A stretch of DNA of 64,000 nt from an uncultured Arachnia sp. (GTDB lineage: Bacteria; Actinomycetota; Actinomycetes; Propionibacteriales; Propionibacteriaceae), in contig CANLSH010000002.1 of the NCBI GenBank assembly GCA_947493705.1, positions 124,001 through 188,000 on the forward strand, read 5' to 3'. Shown in pieces: positions 7,883 to 17,555 of the stretch (the first letter of the stretch is position 1; each line of letters begins with the position of its first letter). A program made the position numbers and the translations under genes. Under the pieces are notes generated by a model. The model worked only from the letters and a program-made list of their open reading frames with translations. It was not told where the DNA came from and searched no databases.

Positions 7883-9913
7883 TCAGGCGGTGTGTTCGCG
7901 ACGCAGGACGATGACGTCGGTTCCTTTGATGGTGGTCTCCGCTGGGCCGTGGATGATCCCGGTGAGCTGCCCGACCTCGACCGTGCCTTCAGGATCTCGT
8001 GGGATCAGGAATATGTAGTCAGCGTCCGTACCTCGACGGATCGTGGTGATCACCCATCCCGGGGACGGGAACTCGACGTCGACGTACACGCCGGCGGTAC
8101 GCAAGATGTCACCCGCCAATTCAGCAAGGTCCTCGCGATCCAGATGGGTGGAGACGTAGACCGCACTTCCCTGGCCGCGTGTTGCTCGCGTGACGGCTGG
8201 CATGCCCGCGGTGGGACCGGACCCGTAGTTGTGCAGTGTTTCGGTGCCCTCGCTCAGCTCCACTGCCTCGAACCAGAGCGTGCCAGCGCCACCATCCTCA
8301 AGCAGGACTCCCTGTTGGGGGGTCAACGGGTGGAACTCCTCCACGCGCACACCGAGCAGATCGCGTAGCGCGCCCGGGTAACCACCCGGGATGACGTGCG
8401 CGTCCTCGTCGACGATGCCGGAGAAGAAGGACGTCACGAAGTGGGCTCCTGCCTCCACGGCCGTCGTGATCCTGGATGCCAGGGCGGGCGGGACCATGTG
8501 CAGCAGCGGGGCCACGACCACCTTGTAGCCGGACAAATCATCATCGGGGCTGACGACGTCCACGCGAACTCCGGTGTCGAGCAGCGCGGTGTACCAGTCG
8601 AGGGCCTGGGCGTGGTGGTCGACGAGCGAGGATGGCAGGAACGGCTGGCTGGATGCCCACCAGGACTCGTAATCGAAAATGACCGCCACCTGTGACGGAA
8701 GCACCTTGGATCCGACGACGGGAGCCAGTTTCTCCAGTGTCTCGCCCAGGGCCGTAGCGTCGCGGAAGGTGCGCGAATCGGCTCCGGCGTGGGGGAGCAT
8801 CGCTGCGTGGAACCGTTCGGAACCGGCGAGGGAGGCTCGCCACTGGAAGAAGCAGACGGCATCGGCGCCATGGGCGACGTGGGTGAGGGCGTCGCGGGCC
8901 ATCTCGCCCCTGCGCTTGGGTGGGTTGATTTCGCGCCAGTTCACGGCAGAGGTGGAGTGTTCCATGAGCCACCACGGCTTGTTCTTTGCCAGGGAGCTGC
9001 AACGCGCCGCGGAGAACGACAGTTCCTCGATGGCGTCGCGTGTGGGGAGCAGGTAGTGGTCGTTGGAGATGAAGTCGACGTCGCTGGTCCAGGTGGCGTA
9101 GTCCATTCCGGAGGTGCCGCTCATAACCATGAAATTGGTCGTACGCGGGATATCCGGAGAGATGCGTTCGAGGACGGCATTCTCGTCACGCAAGTAGTCC
9201 CGCAGTGCATCGGAGGAGAAACGGTTGAAGTCAAGCAGTTGGGTGGGGTTGTTCTCCGTCGCGGCCACGCGCGGAGGCACGATCTGATTGAAGTCCGAGT
9301 ACTGCTGGGACCAGAAGGCGGTGCCCCACGCCTGATTGAGGGTCTCGAGGTCCTCGTACTTCTCCCGCAGCCACTCGCGAAAGGCCTCGGCGGCGTCATC
9401 AGAGTAGTCGTAGACGTTGTGACAGCCGAGTTCGTTGTTGACGTGCCAGGCGATCAGCGCAGGGTGACTGGCGTAGCGCTCGGCGATCTTCTCCACGAGT
9501 TGGAGGGCATGTTCGCGAAACACCGGGGATGTCGGGCGCCAGTGCTGGCGCCCACCCTGGGAGAGGACGACGCCGTCGCGGGTGACGGGCAGGATTTCAG
9601 GATGCTGTGTGGTGAGCCACGGCGGCGGTGAGGCGGTGGCCGTGGCCAGATCAACGCGGATACCGCCGGCATGCAGGCGGTCCATCATGTCGTCGAGCCA
9701 TTCGAAGTCCCACGTGTCGTTGGTGGGCTGAATGCGCGCCCACGAAAAGATCGCGAGCGACACGACGTTCACGCCGGCCTGCTGCATCAGAGCGATGTCG
9801 GAGTCCCAGACCTCGCGCGGCCACTGCTCCGGGTTGTAATCGGCGCCGTAGAAGAACTGCGGTGAGCCGTCCGCGGTTGTGACACGGGTGGGGAAATGAT
9901 GGACGTGGGACAT
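7883..9913 (-). CDS. beta-galactosidase, glycoside hydrolase family 42
   Basis: A 676-residue enzyme that hydrolyses terminal beta-galactosides. The N-terminal TIM barrel starts FFYGADYNPEQWP (20-32). The acid/base Glu is in HVNNE (E161) and the nucleophile in WWLMEHS (E318). A trimerisation domain and a small C-terminal beta domain follow, as usual in GH42. There is no signal peptide, so it acts in the cytoplasm on imported sugars. The ATG at 9913 is set by AAAGGA six bases upstream. It lies between a sugar importer and its probable GntR regulator, all in the same direction. Confidence 0.95.
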   Translation of the reverse strand: MSHVHHFPTRVTTADGSPQFFYGADYNPEQWPREVWDSDIALMQQAGVNVVSLAIFSWARIQPTNDTWDFEWLDDMMDRLHAGGIRVDLATATASPPPWLTTQHPEILPVTRDGVVLSQGGRQHWRPTSPVFREHALQLVEKIAERYASHPALIAWHVNNELGCHNVYDYSDDAAEAFREWLREKYEDLETLNQAWGTAFWSQQYSDFNQIVPPRVAATENNPTQLLDFNRFSSDALRDYLRDENAVLERISPDIPRTTNFMVMSGTSGMDYATWTSDVDFISNDHYLLPTRDAIEELSFSAARCSSLAKNKPWWLMEHSTSAVNWREINPPKRRGEMARDALTHVAHGADAVCFFQWRASLAGSERFHAAMLPHAGADSRTFRDATALGETLEKLAPVVGSKVLPSQVAVIFDYESWWASSQPFLPSSLVDHHAQALDWYTALLDTGVRVDVVSPDDDLSGYKVVVAPLLHMVPPALASRITTAVEAGAHFVTSFFSGIVDEDAHVIPGGYPGALRDLLGVRVEEFHPLTPQQGVLLEDGGAGTLWFEAVELSEGTETLHNYGSGPTAGMPAVTRATRGQGSAVYVSTHLDREDLAELAGDILRTAGVYVDVEFPSPGWVITTIRRGTDADYIFLIPRDPEGTVEVGQLTGIIHGPAETTIKGTDVIVLRREHTA

Positions 9914-9932
9914 GAAAGGTCCTTTCTTCGCA

Positions 9933-9940
9933 AACGCGTT
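9933..9940 (-). promoter_or_regulatory. candidate operator AACGCGTT
   Basis: A perfect 8-bp palindrome 20 bases upstream of the beta-galactosidase start. AACGCGTT cores are common in operators of LacI-type regulators, but the regulator gene here binds DNA with a GntR domain, so the match may be chance. Confidence 0.3.
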
Positions 9941-10031
9941 GCTTGACCAATGGCCATGCTGCCCGTGATCACCCCGGGGGGCAACCGCCGAGGAGCGGCC
10001 GTGCAATGGTGACGGCCATCTTCGGGGAGCA

Positions 10032-11168
10032 TCACGTCGTGGCGGTACGGCTCCCGCAGGAGTCCCGGATCACCAGGGCCGGACGCAGCTGGATCTGCTC
10101 CAGCGGGATGAGTGGCCCGCTGCGCATGCGACGCAACAAGATATCGGCGGCCAGCTGACCCAGCTGGTACTTCGGCGGTGCGATGGCGGTCAGGGGGACG
10201 AGTGCGAATTCTGCGTTCTCGTCGTCGTAGGACACCATGGCGAGCTCCGAGGGCACCTTGACGCCACGCGGAAGCAGGATTGACTGCAGTAACTGCGCCT
10301 CTCGGTCACCGAAGACCAGAACGGCAGTGATGTCCGAGTGCTGCAAGTCATCGGCTGTCGGAACGACTGCGCTCTGAGGGAGTGGATTCGCCGCGTGGTG
10401 GCCGGAAAGTTCGCGGACCCAGGGCTCAAGGTCGAAGTCGGCGCAGGCGAGCTCATACCCATGAGCTACGCCCACGCTGGTGTAGGAGCCGGTCCGCACC
10501 ACCAACCCGATACGGGAGTGGCCGAGCGCCACCAGGTGGGCGATTGCGTCGTATGCCCCTCCCGGGTGGTCACTGATGACATGTTCCATACGCCCCGAGG
10601 GGCCCACCCACTGTGCGCTGCGTTCGGCCAACACCACGGGTACAGGCAACTGGTGCAGGCGTTGCAGGACGGCTCGACCCTCCTCACCATGCGGCATGGA
10701 GGGAGCCAGAATCAACCCGTCAACTCCAGACTCCAGCAACTGATCGAGAGCCACCTTCTCCACGTCATCCTGCCAGTCATAGGTGGCCACCAATGCGGTG
10801 CCTGCGCCGGCCTTCGTCAGCTGGTCCTGGACACCGCGGATGACGTGGTTGTAGTAGCTCCTGATCTCGGGGGTGAGGACGCCAATGGATCTCTGTTGTC
10901 GCTGGGCCCGTGCACGCCAGGATGCGACGAAGGTGCCGGCACCGCGCTTGCGATCCACCAGCCCCTCGTCGACGAGTTCCTGAAAGGCGCGCCGCACCGT
11001 CGTCAGTGAAAGGCCCGTGGTGGTGATGAGTTCCTTCTCCGTGGGCAACTTACTGCCCATGGGCCACGAACCGGCGAGGATGCTCTGCCGCATTGAATCT
11101 GCCAGGGATACGTATTTCAGGTCTTTGGATGTTGGTAGGAGGCCGGCGGCCCGCTTGGAACTGGACAA
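10032..11168 (-). CDS. GntR-family regulator with LacI-type sensor domain
   Basis: About 378 residues. An N-terminal GntR winged helix (about residues 20-90, with GSKLPTEKELITTTGLS) is joined to a periplasmic-binding-protein-like domain (from about residue 95, SIGVLTPEI) as in AraR of Bacillus. Such proteins repress sugar genes until a sugar binds. The frame starts with TTG at 11168, preceded by AAAGGTGG; an ATG about 25 codons in would delete part of the DNA-binding domain. It lies between the beta-galactosidase gene and the sulfatase operon and probably controls one or both. GTAACCACGG lies just upstream and recurs near the sulfatase-maturase gene. Confidence 0.88.
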   Translation of the reverse strand: MSSSKRAAGLLPTSKDLKYVSLADSMRQSILAGSWPMGSKLPTEKELITTTGLSLTTVRRAFQELVDEGLVDRKRGAGTFVASWRARAQRQQRSIGVLTPEIRSYYNHVIRGVQDQLTKAGAGTALVATYDWQDDVEKVALDQLLESGVDGLILAPSMPHGEEGRAVLQRLHQLPVPVVLAERSAQWVGPSGRMEHVISDHPGGAYDAIAHLVALGHSRIGLVVRTGSYTSVGVAHGYELACADFDLEPWVRELSGHHAANPLPQSAVVPTADDLQHSDITAVLVFGDREAQLLQSILLPRGVKVPSELAMVSYDDENAEFALVPLTAIAPPKYQLGQLAADILLRRMRSGPLIPLEQIQLRPALVIRDSCGSRTATT

Positions 11169-11185
11169 GGGTCCACCTTTCGAAA

Positions 11186-11195
11186 CCGTGGTTAC
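11186..11195 (-). promoter_or_regulatory. candidate operator GTAACCACGG
   Basis: On the minus strand this 10-mer lies 18 bases upstream of the regulator's TTG start. The same 10-mer is found at 18992-19001, and its first eight bases occur at 17401-17408 within a perfect palindrome ahead of the sulfatase operon. I infer a shared binding site, probably for the regulator at 10032. Confidence 0.4.
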
Positions 11196-11298
11196 TTATG
11201 AAATGGTCTCATCTGCAAGCGATGAAGAGTGATCACTGAAGAAGTACTTCGGGTGGAATGCGGCTCCAGGCATGGGTGCTGGCTTTAGAGAAGATGAA

Positions 11299-12693
11299 TC
11301 AGTTGGTTGGCTTCTCAGACTTGGAGAGCAACCATTCAGTGCCCTCCCAGTCCTCGTCGGCATCGGAGAGTTCCTGGACAAGACGGCGTGCGAGCGCCGC
11401 CTCCACCTCCGGATTGTCAATGGGGTTGAGCTCGTAGGGATCTCCCTCACGACACAACAGGATGCTGCTACAGGTGCCGTCGGCCTCACGGGTGACGACG
11501 TACTTCCAGTGATGGGTGAGCAGGCCGCGGGCGCTGGTCGGGTCGGAGTCGACGGGCCAGCGGAAGTAGAGGCTCGCTTCGTCGTCATCGACATCCTGAT
11601 CGCCGCTCAATACCCGCGACAGGTCACGGCCCTGCATGTCGGAGGGGATGGCGTCGCCGTGTCCGGCCAACCCGATCAGTGTGGGAGCGATGTCCACGCT
11701 GGTGAAGATCGCGGGCGTTGTCCCCCCGCTCCGTCCGGGGATGCGCATCAGGCACGGAAGTCTCATCGACTCGTCCCACGGCACGTTCTTGTACAGCAGT
11801 CCGTGGCTGCCCATCTGCTGGCCGTGATCGGCCGTGAAGATGACGATGGTGTCATCAGTCAGGTCCAGTCGATCGAGGGTTTCCAGCATCCGGCCCAGCT
11901 GCGCGTCGATGCTCTCGACGGCCGCGTAGTACATCGGCGCGATACGAGCGGCTTCGCGACCTGTCTCGGAGTCGTGATCGACGTTGCCGCGCACCAGTAG
12001 TTTCCGCGGCGACATGGCCTCGTAGTGGGCCAGCGGCGCGTCCGGAGGTAGCTCGTCGAAGGGCTGATGGGGCGGATTCCATGAAAGAAACAGCGCGAAC
12101 GGACGGTCCTCAGGGGTGTTCTCGAGGAAATCGATGGCGACATCGGTTTCGTGCTCAGCCGACCACTGGTTGACGTTGGTGCGCTGTTCGCGGGGGGCGT
12201 CGGTTTCCCAGTAGTGCGGGGTGAGGTGGCGGTCACAGCAGCCGTAGGAGTACCAGAACTCGAATCCGAACCGGCGATCATGGGGCGACCAGGCGTCCCA
12301 CACTTTGCCGTCCTCGCGTCGGCCCTCACCGTGGATCTCATCCTCGGGCAGCCTCACCGGTTCGGTGTGCAACTTGCCAATGAGGCCGGTGCGGTAGCCC
12401 TGGTCGTGCAGCACCGACGCCCACGTGGGCAGCCCGTCGCGAAGCCCCAGGCCGGGGATGATCGCCTGATTGGCGGAGTTGAGGTTCATGGGCACCCCAT
12501 TGCGGCTGGGGTGTTGTCCGGTCAGAAGCATTGCCCGGTGTGGGCTGCACACCGGGTAGGAGCTGACCGCCTGCGTGAGGTTCACGCTTTGTGCGGCCAT
12601 GGCGTCCAGATGTGGGGTGCGCACCGGGTCGTCCTCCAGGCACATGGCCCGGAACTGGTCGGACAGGATGAACAAAATGTTGGGCTGCTTCAC
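11299..12693 (-). CDS. sulfatase, Cys-type, cytoplasmic
   Basis: A 464-residue alkaline-phosphatase-fold sulfatase. The N-terminus NILFILSDQFR carries a metal-binding Asp. The modification motif is C49-S-P-H-R53, whose Cys is oxidised to formylglycine. A second metal-site motif, IFTADHGQQMGSHGL, is further on. No signal peptide is visible, so it removes sulfate from imported molecules inside the cell. It is the last gene of the operon starting at 17377, 33 bases after the preceding sulfatase gene. The Cys form needs the anaerobic sulfatase-maturating enzyme (at 17718) or another maturase. The exact sulfated substrate cannot be read from the sequence. Confidence 0.92.
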   Translation of the reverse strand: MKQPNILFILSDQFRAMCLEDDPVRTPHLDAMAAQSVNLTQAVSSYPVCSPHRAMLLTGQHPSRNGVPMNLNSANQAIIPGLGLRDGLPTWASVLHDQGYRTGLIGKLHTEPVRLPEDEIHGEGRREDGKVWDAWSPHDRRFGFEFWYSYGCCDRHLTPHYWETDAPREQRTNVNQWSAEHETDVAIDFLENTPEDRPFALFLSWNPPHQPFDELPPDAPLAHYEAMSPRKLLVRGNVDHDSETGREAARIAPMYYAAVESIDAQLGRMLETLDRLDLTDDTIVIFTADHGQQMGSHGLLYKNVPWDESMRLPCLMRIPGRSGGTTPAIFTSVDIAPTLIGLAGHGDAIPSDMQGRDLSRVLSGDQDVDDDEASLYFRWPVDSDPTSARGLLTHHWKYVVTREADGTCSSILLCREGDPYELNPIDNPEVEAALARRLVQELSDADEDWEGTEWLLSKSEKPTN

Positions 12694-12726
12694 TGGCTCC
12701 CTCTCTCGTGACGCGTGGAACGGGCA

Positions 12727-14082
12727 TCAGTAGGGGACGGCATAGATTTCCTTTCGCACTTCAACAGTGGTGTTGGCTGGCAGCACCAGCCGCTTGAGCA
12801 TCATGTGGTCCTCTGTCGTGCGGCACCACTCCAGCAGTACGCGACGGTTCTGCTCCAGCTTGTTGACGTGGCGAGCCTCGACAGCCAGGTTCACCATTTC
12901 GCCGGGATCCTCGACGAGGTCGTACAGCTGTTCGCGATGACGGCCCCAGCTGTAGATGACGTACTTGTAGCGTTCCCCAATGACCGCCCGGCCGCTGGTG
13001 GTGGGGCGGGCGCCGTGTCCGAAGCCTGTTTCGACCACGACGTGGTCCACAGCACTGTCTTCTTCGTCGTGCAGGATGCTGAGCAGTGAGCGCCCGGTCA
13101 GGTGTGCGGGAACGTCGATCCCGGCTGCGTCACAGACTGTGGGCAGGAGGTCCAGCCCGACGCTGACGAGTTGGGGCGTGGCACTACCCGGGACTATCCG
13201 GCTCGGCCAGCGAACAATGAGCGGTACCCGGATGGTCTCCTCGAAGAGCGCGGTCTTCTGGTTCCATGCGTGAGCGGCATCCCCGTCGCCATGGTCGGAG
13301 GTGAAGATCACCAAGGTGTCGTTGCCGATACCTGAGCGGTCCAGCTCCACCAGTAGCTGCCCGATCCTCGCGTCGACGCGCTCGACGAGGTGGGCATAGG
13401 CCTGCCGGTACAGCCGCCAGTCCTCCGGGGTGTAGTTGGTGGTGCCGTACACGGCCGCGCCTGCTGTCTGTTCGGTCCGCAACGCTTCGGGTTCGAAGGG
13501 TTGCGGACCGAAGTTGGTGGGAAGGTTCGGTGCCGTCGCCAAATCAGGTGCTGGCAACTCCCCGTAGTAGGACGGCTGGTTGCGTGCCACCTCGCAGATG
13601 GTGTGGGGGTCGTCGAAGGAAGCGACAAGGAAGAAGGGACGGTCCTGCCCTGCGTACTCAGCGAGGAACTCTGCGGCGCCCTCCGCCAGTCCTTCGTCCC
13701 CGAAGTCCCGCAGCCAGTCGAAACCGTCAGCTTCCTCGGCACTGGCTCGGGTGGCGTGCCACTTCCCGGCGTGGCCACAGCGGTAGCCGGCGGCGCGAAG
13801 GAGGTGCGGAAGTGATTCCGTTCCGCGGATCTCTTCCGGTTCACGCGCTGGTGCGTTGGTGTGGACGCCCACCTCGTGGGGCACTAGCCCGGTCATCATG
13901 GAGGTGCGAGAGGGAACACACAGTGGGAAAGTGGCGTAGGCCCGCTCGAACCTGGCGCCGCCGGCGGCGAGGGCGTCCAGATTCGGCGTGCTCACATGAT
14001 GGGCGCCCGCGCAGCCGAGCATGTGAGCGGAGTGCTGGTCTGTCATGACCAACAAAATGTTGGGGCGAGCAGCAGCATTCAT
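12727..14082 (-). CDS. sulfatase, Cys-type, cytoplasmic
   Basis: About 451 residues, starting at the ATG at 14082 where the sulfatase fold begins (RPNILLVMTDQHSAH). The maturation motif is C55-V-P-S-R59. Other metal-site stretches are FLVASFDDPH and IFTSDHGDGD. The C-terminal half has the LYDLVEDPGEMVNLA stretch seen in many arylsulfatase-like proteins. No signal peptide is visible. It lies 62 bases after the permease gene and just before the second sulfatase of the operon. The two sulfatases differ enough that they probably act on different sulfate positions or sugars. Confidence 0.92.
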   Translation of the reverse strand: MNAAARPNILLVMTDQHSAHMLGCAGAHHVSTPNLDALAAGGARFERAYATFPLCVPSRTSMMTGLVPHEVGVHTNAPAREPEEIRGTESLPHLLRAAGYRCGHAGKWHATRASAEEADGFDWLRDFGDEGLAEGAAEFLAEYAGQDRPFFLVASFDDPHTICEVARNQPSYYGELPAPDLATAPNLPTNFGPQPFEPEALRTEQTAGAAVYGTTNYTPEDWRLYRQAYAHLVERVDARIGQLLVELDRSGIGNDTLVIFTSDHGDGDAAHAWNQKTALFEETIRVPLIVRWPSRIVPGSATPQLVSVGLDLLPTVCDAAGIDVPAHLTGRSLLSILHDEEDSAVDHVVVETGFGHGARPTTSGRAVIGERYKYVIYSWGRHREQLYDLVEDPGEMVNLAVEARHVNKLEQNRRVLLEWCRTTEDHMMLKRLVLPANTTVEVRKEIYAVPY

Positions 14083-14144
14083 TGCTGGTCCAGATCCTCT
14101 CCGTGTGAGTTGCGTGATGTTGCCCTCCCCGCCTGCGCACTCCG

Positions 14145-15062
14145 CTATTTGCCCATCCCGACGGTCAGTCCTGCGCTGAGCTTGCTGCCGACCCACAGGT
14201 ACAGCAACAGCATTGGGAGAACGATGAGCACTATGCCCGCGAACTCGCCTCCCCAGTCAGCACCCGAATAGGTCTGCTGCTGGATGAACGAGATCAGCGC
14301 TACGGGCAGTGTGTATTTGTCCGTGGTCTGCAGCAGCGTCAAGGCCAGCAGTGTCTCGTTCCAGTGCGAAATCACCTGCAGAATGAAGGCGGTCAGGATG
14401 CCGCCCTTTGCCAATGGCATTGCGATGCGCCACATGGTGCCCCAGGCGCTGGCGCCGTCGAGTGCCGCAGCTTCCTCCACTTCCACCGGTAGGGACCGGA
14501 AGAATCCCACGAGTAGGAATGTGGTGAACGGCATGGAGACGCCGATGTAGACGAGGTTGAGACCGATCAGGCTGTCGGTGAGATTGGCGTAGTTCAGCAT
14601 CACGAACAACGGAATCAGGATCACCTGGGCGGGGATGCCAAGGCCAAGGATGAAGTAGAACGTCAGTCCCTCGGTCAGTGGAGTCTGAACGCGTCCCAGG
14701 AAGTAGGCAGCGGGCGCCGCCACGACGATGGTGAGCACCGAGGAGATGATGGTGACGGTGAAGCTGTTCCAGGCGGCGATGCCGAAGTTGCCCTGTGTCC
14801 AGGCACGGGCGTAGTTGTTCCACTCAAGTGCGGTCGGGAGACCGAACGGGTTTCCGAGGATGCTGCGGGTGTCACGCAGGGACTGCAGAATGACCCAGGC
14901 CAACAGCAGCAGGCCCATCGCGACGGCGATCCACACGAAGACGATGCCGATACTTCGCAGAACGGAGCGATCCCCGCGTGAAGCCGGGCTGCCCCGGTCG
15001 CGTCGGTTGCGCGGCTCCGTTGTGGCATCTGGTGGGGGAGGGGTGAGGGTGGTTTCAGTCAT
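14145..15062 (-). CDS. carbohydrate ABC transporter permease, MalG type
   Basis: A 305-residue protein with six likely helices after a charged N-terminus, and an EAA-type loop (VEEAAALDGASAWGTMW). It is the second permease of the sulfatase-operon importer, nine bases after the first. The sulfatase genes follow directly, which implies that the transported compound is sulfated. No ATPase is encoded in the operon. Confidence 0.93.
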   Translation of the reverse strand: MTETTLTPPPPDATTEPRNRRDRGSPASRGDRSVLRSIGIVFVWIAVAMGLLLLAWVILQSLRDTRSILGNPFGLPTALEWNNYARAWTQGNFGIAAWNSFTVTIISSVLTIVVAAPAAYFLGRVQTPLTEGLTFYFILGLGIPAQVILIPLFVMLNYANLTDSLIGLNLVYIGVSMPFTTFLLVGFFRSLPVEVEEAAALDGASAWGTMWRIAMPLAKGGILTAFILQVISHWNETLLALTLLQTTDKYTLPVALISFIQQQTYSGADWGGEFAGIVLIVLPMLLLYLWVGSKLSAGLTVGMGK

Positions 15063-15071
15063 GTCATGGCC

Positions 15072-16064
15072 TCAGAACTCGAGAACTTCGCGACGCATCA
15101 GGCGGCGCAACAGCACGACCAACACGAGCACGAGCAGAAGGGAGATGATGGCGGCGGCCGAGGCCTGCCCGTAGGCGGGGATGGACGTACCGCCGAAGGC
15201 GGTGACGAAGGTGTAGACAGCCACCGTCCAGGTCTGTATTGGTGGGCCTCCCTCCGTGGCGGCGCCACCGAACAGCCAGACCACCTCGAAGATCTTGACC
15301 GAGGTGATGGTCCACAGCACGGCACATGTACCGAAGACGTCCCAGGTCAGGGGGAGAATGAGGTAGCGCAACCGCTGCCATGCATTGGCTCCGGCGAGTG
15401 CACAGTCCTCGAACAGCGAAGGTGGGATGCGGTCCACGCCGGCCATCAGGATGGTGGTGTAGTAGCCGGTCATGGTCAGCACCAGGGTGGCCATGATCAG
15501 GGCGAAGATGTTGTCCGTGGCCAACCAGGCAGGAGGGGCGTCGATGCCGAACACTTCGAGAATCTTGTTGACCAGGCCATTGGGATTGAAGATGAAGCCT
15601 GCCAGGGCGCCGTAGACCAGCGCATTGACGAGGTGGGGGAAAAAGATGATGGAGCGTACTGCGCCCTTGCCCCACATGTCGCGCAACACCAATGTCAACC
15701 CGAAGGCGATCACGAAAATTACGATGCCCACCACAAACAGCAGTTGAAGCGTGTTGATGAAGGAGTTGAGGAACAGGTCATCTTTGGCGATGCGGATGTA
15801 GTTCTTGAAGCCGACGAACTCCATGGGGCCAGCTCCCGCCCACTTGTGGAAGCTGATGTAGACGGCTGCGATGGACGGGATGATGAACAGCACTGTGTAG
15901 AAGACGAAGGCGGGACCCACCAGGGGGATCATCAGCTTGCGGCGCTGACGATCCATGATGCTGGTGGGTGCTGACTTGGACTGCTTGCGTCGGCCCCGGC
16001 CAAGGCCGCGGCGGGGTGCCGCGGCCCTGGTGTCAGTGAGGGTCGACGGTTCTGCAGGGCTCAC
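15072..16064 (-). CDS. carbohydrate ABC transporter permease, MalF type
   Basis: A 330-residue membrane protein. About 35 charged N-terminal residues precede the first helix (PLVGPAFVFYTVLFIIPS). The EAA loop reads FEDCALAGANAWQRL, with Cys and Leu replacing the usual first residues. Its start overlaps the binding-protein stop by four bases (ATGA), so the genes are translated together. Confidence 0.92.
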   Translation of the reverse strand: MSPAEPSTLTDTRAAAPRRGLGRGRRKQSKSAPTSIMDRQRRKLMIPLVGPAFVFYTVLFIIPSIAAVYISFHKWAGAGPMEFVGFKNYIRIAKDDLFLNSFINTLQLLFVVGIVIFVIAFGLTLVLRDMWGKGAVRSIIFFPHLVNALVYGALAGFIFNPNGLVNKILEVFGIDAPPAWLATDNIFALIMATLVLTMTGYYTTILMAGVDRIPPSLFEDCALAGANAWQRLRYLILPLTWDVFGTCAVLWTITSVKIFEVVWLFGGAATEGGPPIQTWTVAVYTFVTAFGGTSIPAYGQASAAAIISLLLVLVLVVLLRRLMRREVLEF

Positions 16065-17377
16065 TGGGATTCCCAGTAGTCGATGGTTGCCTGCTTCATT
16101 TTGGCCACGAACTCCTCACCGGAGATCTTTCCCAGAACCAGTTCGTTGTTGATGGGGAAAAGTACCTTGTCGGTGTAGCCCGGGTAGATCGCACCGTCGA
16201 AGGCGGGGTACACGTCGTCGGCGTTCTGCAGGTTGTCAACGACACTCTGCAACTCAGGTGACACTTCGGCATCCTCGCGGATGGGCAGCGACATGGCCTC
16301 GGTGCCGTAGGCGTCCTGCACACTCTTGGACAGCACGTGGGCGGCGAGATCCGCGGCCCACTGCTTGTTTTCCGCCTTCGCGGGGATGACGTAGCCGACG
16401 AATTCGGCCCGGGCGTACTGCTCGTCCGCGTTGGTGGGCAGCGGGAAGGAGCCGTATTCGAAACCCTCGGCCACGTAGGTGGAGGTTTCTGCGGGGATCC
16501 AGGAGCCGCTGAAGAGCATGGCGCCCTTGCCTGCGCCCCAGGCCTGCTGCTGTGCGGGCCACTTGCTTGCGTTGTAGCCTTCGATGAAGTAGCCGTCCTT
16601 GGCCAGGTCGGCAACGCGGTTGGCGATCTCAGTCACCTCGGGGGCATCCCAGGCCGAGCCGTCCTCACTCGATATCAGTTCATCGACGGAGCCCGGTCCG
16701 TTCTCACCGATCATGAGGCTGGAGAACCATGCGGCGTTGTAGCCACCGATGTCACCGTCGATGGCGATGGGTGCCACCTCGCCCTTGGACTTCAGCTCCT
16801 CCAGTACAGACACGAACCCGTCCCAGTCCTGCGGAGGGTCGGTGGTCCACTCGGGATACTGTGCAGCATCGAACCAGACGGCTTCGGAGGAGAGGCTGTA
16901 GGGCATCATCCACGGCTCACCATCTTCAAGGGTCAACTTGGTGGTGTCCGAGATGTACTTCTCCGGGATGAGGTCGGAGACCTTCTCGCCGTCGATCTCA
17001 GTGTCATAGGCCATCTGCATGCTTGATGCCTGGCCGGTGGAGACGAGGACGGGTGCGATCTTGTTGTATGCCGCGTCCACCAGGTCCGGCACGTTGTTGG
17101 TGTTCAGGGCGGGTGTGAGCTTCTGGACCACACCGCGGCCCTGCCACTCAACGTTGACGGTGATTCCCGTCTCCTCCTGCCATTCGGCAACGGCGTCGGC
17201 GAGGACGGCCTGCTGCGTCTCCCCTTCCTTCCACATGGACCAGTAGGAGATGCTCTCCGGCTTCTCCGAGCTCATCGGTTCCTCTCCCGCAGGGGTGGAG
17301 TCGCCTCCACAGGCGCTGAGCGCGACGAGCGCCCCTGCGAGCAGTGCAGGGGTCAGCATGCGAGCGGCGTTGCTCAT
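16061..17377 (-). CDS. extracellular sugar-binding lipoprotein
   Basis: A 438-residue family 1 solute-binding protein. The signal peptide ends with the lipobox LSAC (Cys at residue 23). The mature part starts with an acidic linker and the typical ISYWSMWKEGETQQAVL stretch. It is the first gene of the five-gene operon binding protein, two permeases, two sulfatases. The start has GAAAGAGAG upstream. Two palindromes at 17398-17436 lie directly upstream and should control the operon. The ligand is probably a sulfated saccharide or glycoconjugate, by gene context only. Confidence 0.92.
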   Translation of the reverse strand: MSNAARMLTPALLAGALVALSACGGDSTPAGEEPMSSEKPESISYWSMWKEGETQQAVLADAVAEWQEETGITVNVEWQGRGVVQKLTPALNTNNVPDLVDAAYNKIAPVLVSTGQASSMQMAYDTEIDGEKVSDLIPEKYISDTTKLTLEDGEPWMMPYSLSSEAVWFDAAQYPEWTTDPPQDWDGFVSVLEELKSKGEVAPIAIDGDIGGYNAAWFSSLMIGENGPGSVDELISSEDGSAWDAPEVTEIANRVADLAKDGYFIEGYNASKWPAQQQAWGAGKGAMLFSGSWIPAETSTYVAEGFEYGSFPLPTNADEQYARAEFVGYVIPAKAENKQWAADLAAHVLSKSVQDAYGTEAMSLPIREDAEVSPELQSVVDNLQNADDVYPAFDGAIYPGYTDKVLFPINNELVLGKISGEEFVAKMKQATIDYWESQ

Positions 17378-17397
17378 GAGTTCTCTCTTTCGTTGAG

Positions 17398-17436
17398 GTG
17401 GTAACCACTCCGATTACATAGGCAGTGCAGCACTGC
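17398..17436 (-). promoter_or_regulatory. two palindromic operators ahead of the sulfatase operon
   Basis: GTGGTAACCAC (17398-17408) is a perfect palindrome around one base, and GCAGTGCAGCACTGC (17422-17436) is a second, 15-bp perfect palindrome. Both lie 20-60 bases upstream of the operon's first start codon at 17377. The first resembles GntR-type operators. Two different palindromes suggest either two regulators or one operator plus a promoter-linked structure. Confidence 0.55.
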
Positions 17437-17555
17437 AAAAAGAGAGTATTCAAGTAGTAAGTAGGAATCTTTTGAGATCCGATCACAACTATTGAGCGGA
17501 AGAGTTGACGGCAGGGCAGCAACGCTCCGTGCTGGGCCAAAGTGGACTCAATACA

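Noticed and set aside
8370..8390. GTAACCAC inside the beta-galactosidase gene as a further operator
   Set aside because: It lies within coding DNA in a Gly/Pro-codon context, so it is probably chance; it lowers the weight of the 8-mer elsewhere.
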